From: Paenibacillus sp. P25
GTDB taxonomy: Bacteria > Bacillota > Bacilli > Paenibacillales > NBRC-103111
Length of the DNA stretch: 64,000 nucleotides
Assembly: GCA_024704175.1 (NCBI GenBank)
Contig: CP085629.1
Span: forward strand, 2,852,001 to 2,916,000
Direction: 5' to 3'
The position numbers and the translations under genes were made by a program. The notes under the pieces are model-generated. The model searched no databases and had not been told where the DNA came from. It saw only the letters and a program-made list of their open reading frames with translations. Positions 18,976 through 30,098 of the stretch are shown in pieces. How positions within the stretch are numbered: the first letter of the stretch is position 1; each line of letters starts with the position of its first letter.

Positions 18976-21900
18976 TCATGCACCGCCGGGTTCGGACGAC
19001 CGCTGCTCGGGCATGGTGGCTTCGGCCAGCTTCGACTGAATGTACTTGTTCAGCACCCCGGTTACGAGCCGGCTGGACGAACAGCGGGACAGCTCCTCCC
19101 AAATCGCCGGACCGTCGCTGTGCCGGGTCTGCAGAAGGCTGTTTTTGACACGCAAAATCGACTGGACCGACATGCTCAGCTCAGGAATGTCCAGTGCAAT
19201 CCACAAGGGCAGCGCCCGGATATCGCCGGCCAGCTCCCCGCAGACGCTGATATGGGTTCCGTGACGTCTTGCGCTGTCCACCGTAATCTTCAGCATCTGC
19301 AGAATGGCCGGATGGAACGGATCGTACAGGTGGGCCACCTGCTCATTCATCCGGTCTACCGCGAGCACATATTGGACCAAATCATTCGTGCCGATGCTGA
19401 AGAAGTCAACCTCCTGCGCCAGCAGATCGGAGATCATGACAGCGGCCGGAAGCTCGATCATGATGCCGACTTCGATGTCCTCGCGGAACGGGATGCCGGC
19501 GGTACGTAGCTCCGACTTCGCCTCTTCGAGTACCTCGTTTGCCTTGTACAGCTCTTCCAGGGAGGAAATCATCGGATACATGATTTGAATATTGCCGTAA
19601 TGGCTCGCCCTCAGGATAGCCCTCAGCTGCGTCTTGAACAAATCCTTGCGGTCCAGCAGAATGCGGATCGCCCGGTAGCCGAGCGAAGGATTGTCCTCCT
19701 CCGGCGACTCCAGGTAATCGAGATGCTTGTCTCCCCTACGTCCAGCGTCCGTATGACGACCCGCCTTCCGCCCAGCCGTTCGGCGACCTCCCGGTAGACG
19801 GTAAACTGCTCCTCCTCCTGGGGGAAGGTGCTGCGGTCCATATACAGGAACTCGGTCCGGAACAAGCCGACGCCGGAGGCTCCGTTCCTCAGCACCAGGT
19901 CCAGCTCCTTAACCGAGCTGATGTTGGCGGCGAGCTGAACGGTATGTCCGTCCTCGGTTTGCGAGGGCAAATGGGCAAGCCGCTGCAGCCGCTCCCGCAT
20001 CGCATACCAGTTTTCTTTGAGCTTTTTGTAATGCTCGATCATTTCTTCCGACGGGTCCACATACAGCTTCCCCTCATCGCCGTCAATGATCAGGAAATCG
20101 CCGGTTTGGATCGGCTCTGCCAGCTTTCCCTCCAGGCCGAGCACGTAAGGAACTCCCATCGCCCGGGCCATGATCGCCACATGGGACGTTTTCCCGCCGA
20201 GCATGGTCACGAGGCCCATCGCGAGATTCACATCCAGATGCACCATTTGCGACGGAGACAGCTCTTTGGCCACCAGGATGTAGGGCTCGTTCTTCGGAGG
20301 CAATGTCTCCTCCAGAGCGCCGAGCAAATGCTTCAGCGACCGGTTGCCCACATCCTTGATGTCCAGCGCACGTTCTTTCATGTAGCCGTCATCGAGCAGG
20401 TCGAACATATTCACGAACTTCTCGATCGCTTCTTTTACCGCCACCTCGGCCGCTTTATACTGCCTCTGCATGATGCCTTGAACCTCGTTCATAAAGACCG
20501 GGTCTTCCAGAATCGCTAGGTGGGCGTCGAATATTTGTGTCTGCTCTTCGCCCAAGACACTGACAAAATCCTGCTTAATCTGTTCGATCTCGCTCTTGGA
20601 ATGCCGTATGCCGTCATACAGGCGCTCAAATTCATAGGCAAGATCCGTCACATCGATCAGCTTCTCCGGAAAATCCCATTCCCAGGTCGGTATGACGAAA
20701 GCTTTGCCCATGGCAATGCCGGGTGAAGCTCCGATTCCCTCAACCAAAAGCGTTCCCTCCCCTGTGACGGCATTCTTCAGTACAACCGACATCACGGATG
20801 CCTGGCCTTTTTTGACCGCTTTATAAGGTGCGAAGCTCCACGATTTGACCAAATCCTTGTTGGTGATCAGCATGGGCGTCGCCAGCGATTTGCAGTTTTT
20901 CTTGACCTTCTGCAAATTGAAGCGCACCAGCAACTGTCCTGTTTCCACCGTATCCCCTTCTTTAACGTAAGCAGTAAAATATTTACCCTGCAGCTGCGCC
21001 GTGTCGATTCCGATATGCAGCAGCACCTGCGCCCTTGCTCGGTTTCGATCCCGAGTGCGTGCAGCGTCGGATAAATGTGAATGACCCTGCCGTTCACCGG
21101 CGATACCAGCTCGCCCTTCTCCGGCATAAACGCCACCCCGTCTCCGACCAGCTTGCCGGCAAAAATTTGGTCCGGCACTTCCTCAAGCGGAATCATCCGT
21201 CCCTGCATCGGCGAACTGAACAGCACCTGCTGAATGTCCTTGCGCAGCACCTTAATGATTTCCTCGCGGATCAACTCGGAATAGGTGCCGAATACCACCT
21301 GCACATTGCCGCCGCCCAGCCGAATGACGCCCGCTGCGCCAAGATGCTTCAGAGCGGCGGTGTCCATTAGCCGGTCATTGTTCAATGTAAGCCGCAGGCG
21401 CGTAATGCAGGCTTCGATATTCTTGATGTTCTCCTTCCCTCCGAGCGCCTGCAGAATGAGCGGGGACCGGTAAGGAATATCGCCGGCCCATTCTTCGAGC
21501 TGCGAGCCTTCCTCCCGGCCGGGCGTAGGAATCCGAAAGCGGCGGATCGCCCAGCGGAAGAGCACGTAGTATACGACTCCGTACACAAGACCGATCGGGA
21601 GTAGGAGCAGGCCGTTTTTCGAGAGATGCAGGTTGACCAGATAATCGATCGCGCCGGCGGAATAAGAGAAGCCGTGATGAATATCGAAGTAATAGGCAAG
21701 CCACATGGCGAAGCCGGACAGCACCGCATGAACAAAAAACAGGGGCGGCGCCACAAACAAAAAGGCGAACTCAATCGGCTCCGTGACCCCCGTCAAAAAG
21801 CATGCGAAAGCCGCGGTCAGGAAGGTGGCGCGAACCTTGGGCTTCAAATCCTCCCTGGCCTCTTGAATGATTGCCAGCGCAATGGCCGGCAGCGCGAACA

Positions 21901-22627
21901 TCATGATCGGGTATAAGCCCGCCATATAAATTCCCGCGGTCGGATCTCCCGCGAAGAAGCGCGGAAGGTCGCCGTAAACGGGCTGTCCGTTGGCATTGTA
22001 AACCCCCAGCTGGAACCAAAAGAAATTGTTGAACACATGGTGCAGACCGGAAGGCACGAGCGACCGGTGGATGATACCGTAGAGGAAGGTGCCGAAGCCG
22101 CCCAGCCCCAGGATCAGATTCGTTAGCGCTTGCATTCCGGCTACAAGCCACGGGCCGATCCAGCTCATCAGCAGAATCAGCAGCGAGACCGATAGACCCA
22201 TCAGCGGCGGGACCATACGGGGACCGCCGAACAATTGAATCGATTCGGGAAGCTGTACGTGCTTGACCCGGTGGTACAATACGGCCGCAAGCAGACCGAT
22301 CAGGATGCCGCCCGGTACGCCGAGTTGGAACGAATCGCCCAATATATGCTGAAGTGAAGTATGAAACATATAATGTCCGATGAGTGCCGACATGCCGGCG
22401 ATCCCGGCGTTCTCCGTCAGGCCGAGCGCCACACCGACGGCAAAGATCATCGGCAAATAAGTAAATATCGTTGCCGCTGACAACAGCAGCACTTCGCCTA
22501 CACGCGGGACGCCCATCGCTTCCCAAGGCAAATCGCCAAGGCGCAGCAGAATGGCCGCTACGGGCAGCGTGATGGTCGGCAGCATTAACGATCTTCCCAG
22601 TTGCTGCAGGTTTCCCATCCAGTTCAA
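18976..22627 (-). CDS. Fused PTS protein EIIC-EIIB-EIIA-enzyme I (two frameshifts)
   Basis: About 1215 residues when joined. Residues 1-370: glucose/GlcNAc-type EIIC (LGRSLMLPTITLPVAAILLR; GVTEPIEFAFLFVAPPLF). Then EIIB with NIEACITRLRL (phospho-Cys), then EIIA with LLHIGIDTAQLQGKYF (phospho-His). With no stop, EIIA runs via SVVLKNAVTGEGTLLVEGIGASPGI into enzyme I: GGKTSHVAIMARAMGVP (phospho-His), GVGLFRTEFLYM, SIGTNDLVQYVLAVDR and CGELAGD. No HPr domain is present. The frame shifts in EIIA (near 21032) and EI (near 19733), each one G short; the EIIA-EI junction itself is in one frame. Start TTG 22627 follows AAAGGGGAG. Confidence 0.88.
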
Positions 22628-22662
22628 CTCGGTCGCTCCCCTTTCTATTAAGATCGTAAGGC

Positions 22663-22695
22663 CTCCCTGCTTTTTTGTCAAACGAAAGCAGGGAG
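22663..22695 (-). repeat. Perfect 11-bp inverted repeat in the PTS gene leader
   Basis: CTCCCTGCTTT and AAAGCAGGGAG separated by 11 nt, 36-68 nt upstream of the PTS start. No T-run follows on the minus strand, so it is not a simple terminator. It could be an antiterminator-type leader structure or an operator. Confidence 0.55.
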
Positions 22696-22733
22696 CGGGC
22701 CGTATATGCCCCCTCCCGCTTGATATAGCTTTG

Positions 22734-23516
22734 TTAGCAATTAAGCTTGGTAGTTTCCGCTGAATCCGTAGTCGCTTGTGGCACTGCCGAAGCCGCTGGC
22801 GGCTCCCCGCCGAACCCGCTTTGAGCAGGCTGTGTGGAATCGGCACGCAACTGCGCGTCATGGCCCGGTTGGTTGCCGCGATAGTTGGCCAGGTGATAAG
22901 ATTGCGGATTACTGAATTGCGAGAACTGCTGCTGTTGGGAACCTCCGAAGGACGGTTGGACGGACGAGCTGAAGGAAGTACCGAATTGGTTTCCGAAGGA
23001 AGCTCCGCTCACGCCAAACCCGCTTTGCGCCGGATTCGAGGAGTCCGAACGCAGGTAAGAATCGTGGCCCGGCTGGTCTCCGCGGTAATTCGCCGTATGA
23101 TACGATTGCGGATTCGCGAATTGGCTTTGACCGAACTGCTGCGATGCGCCGAAATTCGAGGCCCCGAAGCCGGTTGCTCCGATGCCCGAAGAGCCGAAGC
23201 TGGAAGCTCTATAGCTCGAGGCGCCGAAGCCGCTTTGGGCAGGGTTCGACGAATCGCTTCTCAGGTAAGCGTCATGACCCGGTTGATTACCGCGGTAGTT
23301 CGACGCATGGAATGCTTCTTGATTTTGGAAACCGGAGAACTGGCTTCCTCCGAATTGCTGGCTGATGCCCGTCCCGAATGATCTGGAAGCAGAGGACGGG
23401 TTGTACTGGGATTGAACCAAACCTACCGGTTGGAATTGGCCGGTTGTTCCGCGGAATTGGGAACCAGCCGTGCCTTGACCTGCGAAGCTGCTTTGAAAGC
23501 CTTGTTGGTTGTACAC
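22734..23516 (-). CDS. Gln/Ser/Gly-rich protein with three copies of a 36-residue repeat
   Basis: 260 residues, function unknown. The N-terminal 60 residues are Gln/Ser/Gly/Phe-rich. Three units follow at about residues 63-98, 133-168 and 201-236. Each reads roughly SYHxANYRGxQPGHDxYLR followed by SDSxxPAQSGFG, with YRG, QPGHD and LR invariant. Linkers are variable, low complexity (FGxS, Q-runs). There is no signal peptide or membrane segment. The chain ends KLNC. Start GTG follows AGGAGG by 8 nt. The composition suggests a structural surface or spore-layer protein, but that is a guess. Confidence 0.75.
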   Translation of the reverse strand: MYNQQGFQSSFAGQGTAGSQFRGTTGQFQPVGLVQSQYNPSSASRSFGTGISQQFGGSQFSGFQNQEAFHASNYRGNQPGHDAYLRSDSSNPAQSGFGASSYRASSFGSSGIGATGFGASNFGASQQFGQSQFANPQSYHTANYRGDQPGHDSYLRSDSSNPAQSGFGVSGASFGNQFGTSFSSSVQPSFGGSQQQQFSQFSNPQSYHLANYRGNQPGHDAQLRADSTQPAQSGFGGEPPAASAVPQATTDSAETTKLNC

Positions 23517-23663
23517 GAAGAAACCTCCTAGAATTCATTGTAAAGTCTTCCGGCTGTGCGGCTTTTAGTCCGTTTCATTCCAGAAGCCTTTCTTATTGTC
23601 TTCAAGGAGGTTTTATTTTATAACAAGGTCAGCAAAGATTTGCTGCAAATATTTTTTTCATCG

Positions 23664-24326
23664 TCACTTGGATTTCGTTCGCTCGCTGAGGACGATTTGA
23701 AGAAGAGCGGCGGCCGCCTGCTGCGGATCCGGTCGCTTGGCGATGGCGGATACGACGGCCACCCCGTCCCCGCCGCTTTGGATCACCGGACCGGCATTGG
23801 AAGCTTGAATCCCTCCGATGCCGACTAGCGGCAGACCCGGCCATTTCTCCTTGATTTCGGTAATCAGGCCGGTGCCGATCGGTTCCCCGCATCCCCTTTG
23901 GTCAAGGTCGTGTAAACAGCGCCTACTCCGAGGTAATCCGCTCCCTCCGAAACGGCCCGTTCGGCCTCTTCCATCGAACCGGCGGAAATCCCAACGATTT
24001 TATCCTCCCCTACGAGGCTTCTTACCAGCCTGCCGGGAATATCGTCCTGGCCTACATGCACCCCGTCCGCGTCCAGAAGCAAAGCGAGATCGACCCTGTC
24101 GTTGACGATAAACGGGACCTGATGTTTGCGGCACAAATCGCGGATCATTCGGCCTTTTTCCAGAACTTCCGGAATGGGAGCCTTCTTTTCCCTAAGCTGC
24201 AGTATCGTGATGCCGCCTTCAAGTGCGGCCTGAGCTGTAGCCACGGCGTCTGCGGCCTTCGTAATCGGATAAATCCATAACCAAATAAACGGCCAAATGC
24301 TCTCGAACTTTGGAACGGTAGGACAT
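23664..24326 (-). CDS. thiE: Thiamine-phosphate synthase (two frameshifts)
   Basis: Joins HMP-pyrophosphate and HET-phosphate to make thiamine phosphate. The core frame holds LEGGITILQLREKKAP, VPFIVNDRVDLALLLDADGVHVGQDD, and GADYLGVGAVYTTLTKGDAG. The N-terminus (MSYRSKVREHLAVYLVMDLS) and the C-terminus (GLITEIKEKWPGLPLVGIGG ... SERTKSK, stop at 23664) lie in other frames. The shifts are near 24275 and at a CCCC run at 23885. About 220 residues. The ATG overlaps the stop of the CoA-binding gene (TAATG), so the two are coupled. I see no TPP riboswitch. Confidence 0.9.
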
Positions 24327-24754
24327 TATTTTCCTCCAGGCAGAAGGATGGAATCCTCGACTTTGATGCAGCGGTCCATGATGACTTCCAGTCCGCCGGC
24401 TTCCGCAATCGACGCCGCTTCTTCATTATAAATACCGAGCTGCAGCCACAATACCTTCGCTTTGATCTTCACGGCTTCTTCGGCAACGGGAACCGTTTGT
24501 TCGCTGCGGCGGAATACGTTTACGATATCTACCGGCTCCGGAATATCCGAAAGCGAAGCATAGCAGGTTTCACCGAGGATGGTGCCCTCTACGGTCGGAT
24601 TGACGGGAATAATGCGGTAGCCTTTTTTCTGCATAGCTTCGGCCACCATATGAGAGACGCGGTCCGGCTTATCGGATAATCCGACCACCGCTACCGTACC
24701 CGCCGCTTTTAAAATTTCCTTGATCCGTTCCCGCGAAGGATTTTCAAATGCCAT
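24326..24754 (-). CDS. CoA-binding domain protein (YccU-like)
   Basis: A 142-residue single Rossmann domain. GTVAVVGLSDKPDRVSHMVA (nucleotide loop) is followed by GYRIIPVNPTVEGTILGE and VLWLQLGIYNEEA, the layout of the succinyl-CoA synthetase-like CoA_binding_2 family. Such stand-alone proteins bind CoA; no reaction is established. ATG 24754 has GAGGAG upstream. Its stop overlaps the thiE start. Confidence 0.85.
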   Translation of the reverse strand: MAFENPSRERIKEILKAAGTVAVVGLSDKPDRVSHMVAEAMQKKGYRIIPVNPTVEGTILGETCYASLSDIPEPVDIVNVFRRSEQTVPVAEEAVKIKAKVLWLQLGIYNEEAASIAEAGGLEVIMDRCIKVEDSILLPGGK

Positions 24755-24770
24755 GACATTCCACTCCTCA

Positions 24771-25643
24771 TCATGATTTGTTCGGGGGCACTGTGAGGCT
24801 GAGCGCCTGCCGGCCCATGGCTTCCCAAGAAGCGACAAACCGCTCCTTCTCAATCTTTTGCTTGCCGCGGCCGGTCAAGGGATCGTTCACATAAACGAAT
24901 TCCCCGTCATAACCGACCAGCAGAACGGCATGCTCCATAAACGTGGTCTGGATCGGACCGATGGGGGTATCCCATACGACCCATTTGTCCGGAACGTTGT
25001 AATCGATCGTCGTCCATACCACGGACGGAATGCCACTCCGCAGCTTCTTTTCCAGTCCGTCAAAAGGCTTCCCTGTTAAATCGACGGCGCTGGGCGCATA
25101 TTTCTTCAAAAGCTCGTATAAGGCGGTGTGGTATATGCCAAAGCCTTTGGAGGCGCCTGTAACATCTCCGACAAAGCCCAGGTTTGGATTTCCCCATGAG
25201 GCTATGGAACCGTCGCTGTTCCAGCGGATGGGCGTCGGATCCATTTTCATTTCGCCGGCCAGCTCCAGCTTCGATTTATCCACATGGTAATACTGCAATA
25301 GCATTGCAAGGCTCGTCACTTCGCACCCGGACCGGAGCTCGGGAAGCTGGCGGATAGCGGGGGCGTCGAGCAATACACTCGCGGGAGCCTGAGCCTGGGC
25401 CGTCCCGGAGGACGGCGCGGCGGCGCTGTCCTGCTTGCTTCCCTGATCTTTCGCATAGGCGATACTCGCCGCGGCCGTTCCTTCTTCGAACCAGACCTTT
25501 CCCGTTATTCTGGCGTAAAGCAGCACCCCAAATACGGCGCTGGCAAATAATAGCCCTACAATCAGGAATAACGCAAGGGATACTTGTATGCCTTTTAGTA
25601 ATACCCTCAAGCGTCGTACCCCCTTCTTACCCGGCCTTTCCAT
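24771..25643 (-). CDS. Membrane-anchored C39-like (papain-fold) peptidase
   Basis: 290 residues. A basic N-terminus and one membrane segment (about residues 18-43) anchor it, followed by an Ala/Gln/Ser linker (60-90). The C39_2 domain starts ELRSGCEVTSLAMLLQYY with catalytic Cys107; MEHAVLLVGYDG has the His and VNDPLTG the Asp. These extracellular enzymes are thought to cleave peptides or isopeptide bonds; the substrate is unknown. Intact, 17 nt upstream of the CoA-binding gene and probably in the same operon. Confidence 0.85.
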   Translation of the reverse strand: MERPGKKGVRRLRVLLKGIQVSLALFLIVGLLFASAVFGVLLYARITGKVWFEEGTAAASIAYAKDQGSKQDSAAAPSSGTAQAQAPASVLLDAPAIRQLPELRSGCEVTSLAMLLQYYHVDKSKLELAGEMKMDPTPIRWNSDGSIASWGNPNLGFVGDVTGASKGFGIYHTALYELLKKYAPSAVDLTGKPFDGLEKKLRSGIPSVVWTTIDYNVPDKWVVWDTPIGPIQTTFMEHAVLLVGYDGEFVYVNDPLTGRGKQKIEKERFVASWEAMGRQALSLTVPPNKS

Positions 25644-25662
25644 GTTTCAACCTTAGCTTAAA

Positions 25663-26970
25663 TTAATGGGCGACCTCTTCTTTCACGAGTTCAATGTCCG
25701 CACCCAGCGAAAGCAGATGGTCAAAGTACTGCGGGTACGATTTGGCGACATGATGCGCATCGTTGATGATCAGCCCCTTTTCGGAGCGCATGCCTACAAT
25801 GGTAAGTGCCATGATCACGCGGTGATCGTAGTGGGCATTGATCTCAACTCCCCGGTTACACCCTGAGGACGTCCGTGAACGATGATTTCGCTTTGCCGCT
25901 CTTCCACGTCCGCTCCAGCCTTGCGCAGCTCGGTTACAAAATCGGTAATGCGGTCGCATTCTTTATAGCGGAGGTTTTCCACATTGTAAAAGCGCGACGT
26001 TCCTTCGGCGAACACAGCGGCGACCACCATCGCCAATACCCCGTCGGTAAAATGATCCCCGTCGAACTCCCCGGCTTTGAGTGCTGGTTGCCTTTGATGT
26101 GCACGACGTCGTTTTCATGCGTCAGGTTCACGTTCATGGCGCGAAGCACGTCGACTACGGCCCGCTCTCCCTGCCTGCTGTTCTCGGCCAGACGGAGCAC
26201 CTTCACGTCCGAATTCGTCACCGCGGCAGCTGGCGAGAATCGCGGCAGAGCCGGGATAATCGCCTTGAACGACATATTTCTGCGGCTGGTACCGCTGGCG
26301 CCCGGGAATTTTATAGAACATCAGATCGTCCGATGCTTCGATGTGAATACCGGCTTGGGCGATGACCTCGAGCGTCTGCCCGACGATGATTTTCGATTTC
26401 AAATCGTGCAGCACTGTAATCTCGCTATCTTCGTCCAGCGGCGGCGTCATGAACAGCGGCCGAGCTGAGAAACTGCGAGCTGATATTGCCCGATACCGTA
26501 ATTTTACCGCCTTTTGGGTTGCCGCCTCGAATGGTGATCGGCGACCGGCCGTTATTGTGCTCGACTTGTACGCCCATCTGCTGCAGGGATTCGATCAAAT
26601 CGTCATGCGGCCTTTTCCCGAGAGAATTCGGGTAGGCATTGACGAACGTAACCTCCGGGCAGAACGCCGCCGTCGACATCAGGAAACGCAGCACCGCTCC
26701 GGCGTTGCCGACATTCAGCTCCTTCACGTCGCGCGGGTGACGGCCAAAGCCGCGGATCGTCATTTTCTCTTCGTCTTCCTCAACAACCGCTCCCAGATCG
26801 CGGATGCACCGGCGCATCGCGTCGCTGTCTTCGCTATGAGCGGGATAGTATACCGTGCTGGTCCCGTCGGCTAGCGCACCGATCAAGAGGTACCGCGTGG
26901 TGTAATTTTTGGAAGATAGCGCATTGATGGTCCCTTCTAAACGCTGCGTTGGCTTGACAATAGCTTTCAT
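25663..26970 (-). CDS. aroA: 3-phosphoshikimate 1-carboxyvinyltransferase (EPSP synthase), multiply frameshifted
   Basis: Sixth step of the shikimate pathway, adding enolpyruvate to shikimate-3-phosphate. In order: ALSSKNYTTRYLLIGALADG, SEDSDAMRRCIRDLGA, GNAGAVLRFL, GNISSQFLSS, LHDLKSKIIVGQTLEV, QGDYPGSAAILA, NVENLRYKECDRI, NAHYDHRVIMA. These pieces lie in different frames; I count at least four shifts (near 26440, 26230, 26050 and 25855). Total length of about 436 residues is normal. The PEP-site motif GNAGAVLRFL differs from the common GNAGTxxRPL. The gene is needed for aromatic synthesis, so the shifts are probably errors. Confidence 0.92.
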
Positions 26971-27059
26971 GTGAGCGGATCTCTCCTTTGATTTACATCA
27001 TCTTAATATATTCAACGTCAAAGTCGAATCCCCTTTTCCTTCCCCGGGCCGGCGACCGA

Positions 27060-27089
27060 TTGACATCGCGCTTTCATCTTGATTATGAT
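27060..27089 (+). promoter_or_regulatory. Sigma-A promoter of the rhodanese gene
   Basis: TTGACA at 27060-27065, 18-nt spacer, TATGAT at 27084-27089, 52 nt before the ATG. Confidence 0.6.
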
Positions 27090-27140
27090 GAAGGCATTCG
27101 GCCGTACAACGCGCCCAACATTATGAAGGAGAATGATCCG

Positions 27141-27434
27141 ATGCAAACGATTACCCCCGCTGAACTGAAGAAAAGACTGGACCAGGGAGAAAAGCTGGAC
27201 ATCGTGGACGTGCGCGAGCCGGAAGAAGTGGCGCTTGGCATGATTCCGGGAGCCGTCCATATCCCGCTCATGGAAATTCCCGAACGCCTGTCCGAGATTC
27301 CGCAGAACGGCGAAACGATTCTCGTCTGCCGCAGCGGCAACCGCAGCAGTAGAGCTTACGAATACCTTACCGCCCAAGGCTTGAAGAATTTGAAAAACAT
27401 GACCGGCGGCATGCTGGAATGGGACAAGCTCTAA
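27141..27434 (+). CDS. Single-domain rhodanese
   Basis: 97 residues. The rhodanese fold is complete: LDIVDVREPEEVALGMIPGA, HIPLMEIPERL, and the active-site loop LVCRSGNRSSRA with catalytic Cys. Single-domain rhodaneses carry sulfur as a persulfide. ATG 27141 has AAGGAG 9 nt upstream. It overlaps the convergent aroK by 4 nt. Confidence 0.9.
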   Translation: MQTITPAELKKRLDQGEKLDIVDVREPEEVALGMIPGAVHIPLMEIPERLSEIPQNGETILVCRSGNRSSRAYEYLTAQGLKNLKNMTGGMLEWDKL

Positions 27435-27951
27435 GCTTCTCCCATTCGGGCAACAATGCGCTCAACAATTTCCTCCACCCGGACTCCCGTCGTGTCGATC
27501 TTCAGATCCGCAAAGTCATAAGCATGACGCCGGGTTTCCATCAGATGCCTGACCCGTTCCGCGACATTCCCTTGAACCAGCGGACGGGTCCGGTCATGTC
27601 GGACCCGTTCGATAATCGTCTCTTCCGAGGCGGTTAACGCAACGACGAGTCCTCCCCGGCGCATCGCTTCGCAGTTCTCCGCTTTCAGAACGGCCCCGCC
27701 CCCGGTGGATACAACCTGCCTCTCGCCTTCCATCGTTTGCTTGATCATGGCTGTTTCCGCCAGGCGGAATCCGGCTTCCCCCGCTCAGCGAAGAGGTCTG
27801 AAATGCTCATGCCTTCGGCCGCTTCAACCTGTTCATCCGTATCGATAAAGGTCCAGCCGAGCCGCTCTGCCAGCGCCGAGCCGACCGTCGATTTACCCGT
27901 TCCCATCAGCCCGACGAGCACGATATTGCGAAATTCCACTTCCTTATACAC
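27431..27951 (-). CDS. aroK: Shikimate kinase (frameshifted)
   Basis: Phosphorylates shikimate, the step before AroA. Walker A GLMGTGKSTVG is near residue 15, the shikimate-binding DTDEQVE and GGGAVLK follow, then the lid region RTRPLV-type (DRTRPLVQGN). The frame breaks at a CCCCC run at 27778-27782: FAERGKP should read FAERGEAGFRLAETAM, present in the next frame with one G restored. About 172 residues, normal. Start GTG 27951. Confidence 0.92.
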
Positions 27952-28109
27952 CTCTAGCTTCCCGTCATTAAACTGACCCTATCATATCATAGTCAAGACA
28001 TGCATGAATAGAATCTTCGCTAAAAACATAAGATGTTTGTGAATCATTTCCAGTCGGAACCGTTATACTGATTATTACCTCCAGTCCATTCACAAAGGAG
28101 ACGCGATCT

Positions 28110-28443
28110 ATGTCCGAAGCACTGCCGGGCGGTACAACGCCCAAGCTGAACCTGACCGACCTTAAGCTGGAAAAAATTCTCGATCCGGCCCATCCGCTAT
28201 GTAAAGAAGAGGTGGTCTGGATGCTGGAATTCATTAAAAAAAGGTGGCTGAGGCGGATCCCAAGCTTGCGGATCTTTCCCAGCCACGCCTTTTGCAAAAC
28301 TTTCGTTACTTTGCGGAAATCGCCTTGATGCTCATTCAGCGGCGCAACGGCTTCGACCAGGAAGCCGACCGTTTAAAGGACTGGCTGAATGAAGCCTCTT
28401 TCGGGCTTCGACCGACATCAGCCGCACGGGAGCGGAACGGCGA

Positions 28444-28447
<4 letters not shown>
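28110..28447 (+). CDS. Conserved hypothetical protein (frameshifted at an A-run)
   Basis: About 112 residues when joined, function unknown. ATG 28110 has AAAGGAG upstream. The first 44 residues include [20 protein letters not shown] and [10 protein letters not shown]. After an A7 run at 28236-28242 the frame shifts to [37 protein letters not shown]. No signal peptide, membrane segment or known motif. Its end overlaps the convergent gnd by 4 nt. Confidence 0.55.
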
Positions 28448-29856
<1,409 letters not shown>

Positions 29857-29944
29857 TTGGTTTCTCTTCCTTCCTATACCATAATTTTATTTACTCACGA
29901 TTTAATCTTTTGAACTGCCTATTCGAGAATATAGGTGACGGAGG

Positions 29945-30063
29945 GCAGCGTATGTATCGGAGAGCCGTTAGGCGAGTCCCATTTGAAAATGGATTCCAGA
30001 CATCTGCATCCTTAATTCAAGGAATCCATTTTCTAAAGGGACCGTAGATATATACGCTGTCCC
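29945..30063. repeat. Long imperfect palindrome between SDR gene and gnd
   Basis: Inner arms AAAATGGATTCC (29986-29997) and GGAATCCATTTT (30021-30032) are exact inverses. Outer arms GGGCAGCGTATGTAT and ATATACGCTGTCCC match with one gap and one mismatch. The whole element of about 120 bp could fold into one hairpin. A comparable element lies at 38568-38730. Confidence 0.7.
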
Positions 30064-30098
30064 GCAGTCACACGTTTTCGAGATACACGCTTCAAAGA

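Noticed and set aside
24327..24780. TPP riboswitch for thiE
   Set aside because: thiE overlaps the upstream CoA-binding gene and no CTGAGA...GCTGGA-type thi-box is visible before the operon genes I can see.
28110..28328. A 72-residue protein ending after the A7 run
   Set aside because: The tail after the run ([12 protein letters not shown]) has no coding character, while the alternative frame continues a well-composed helical protein to 28447.
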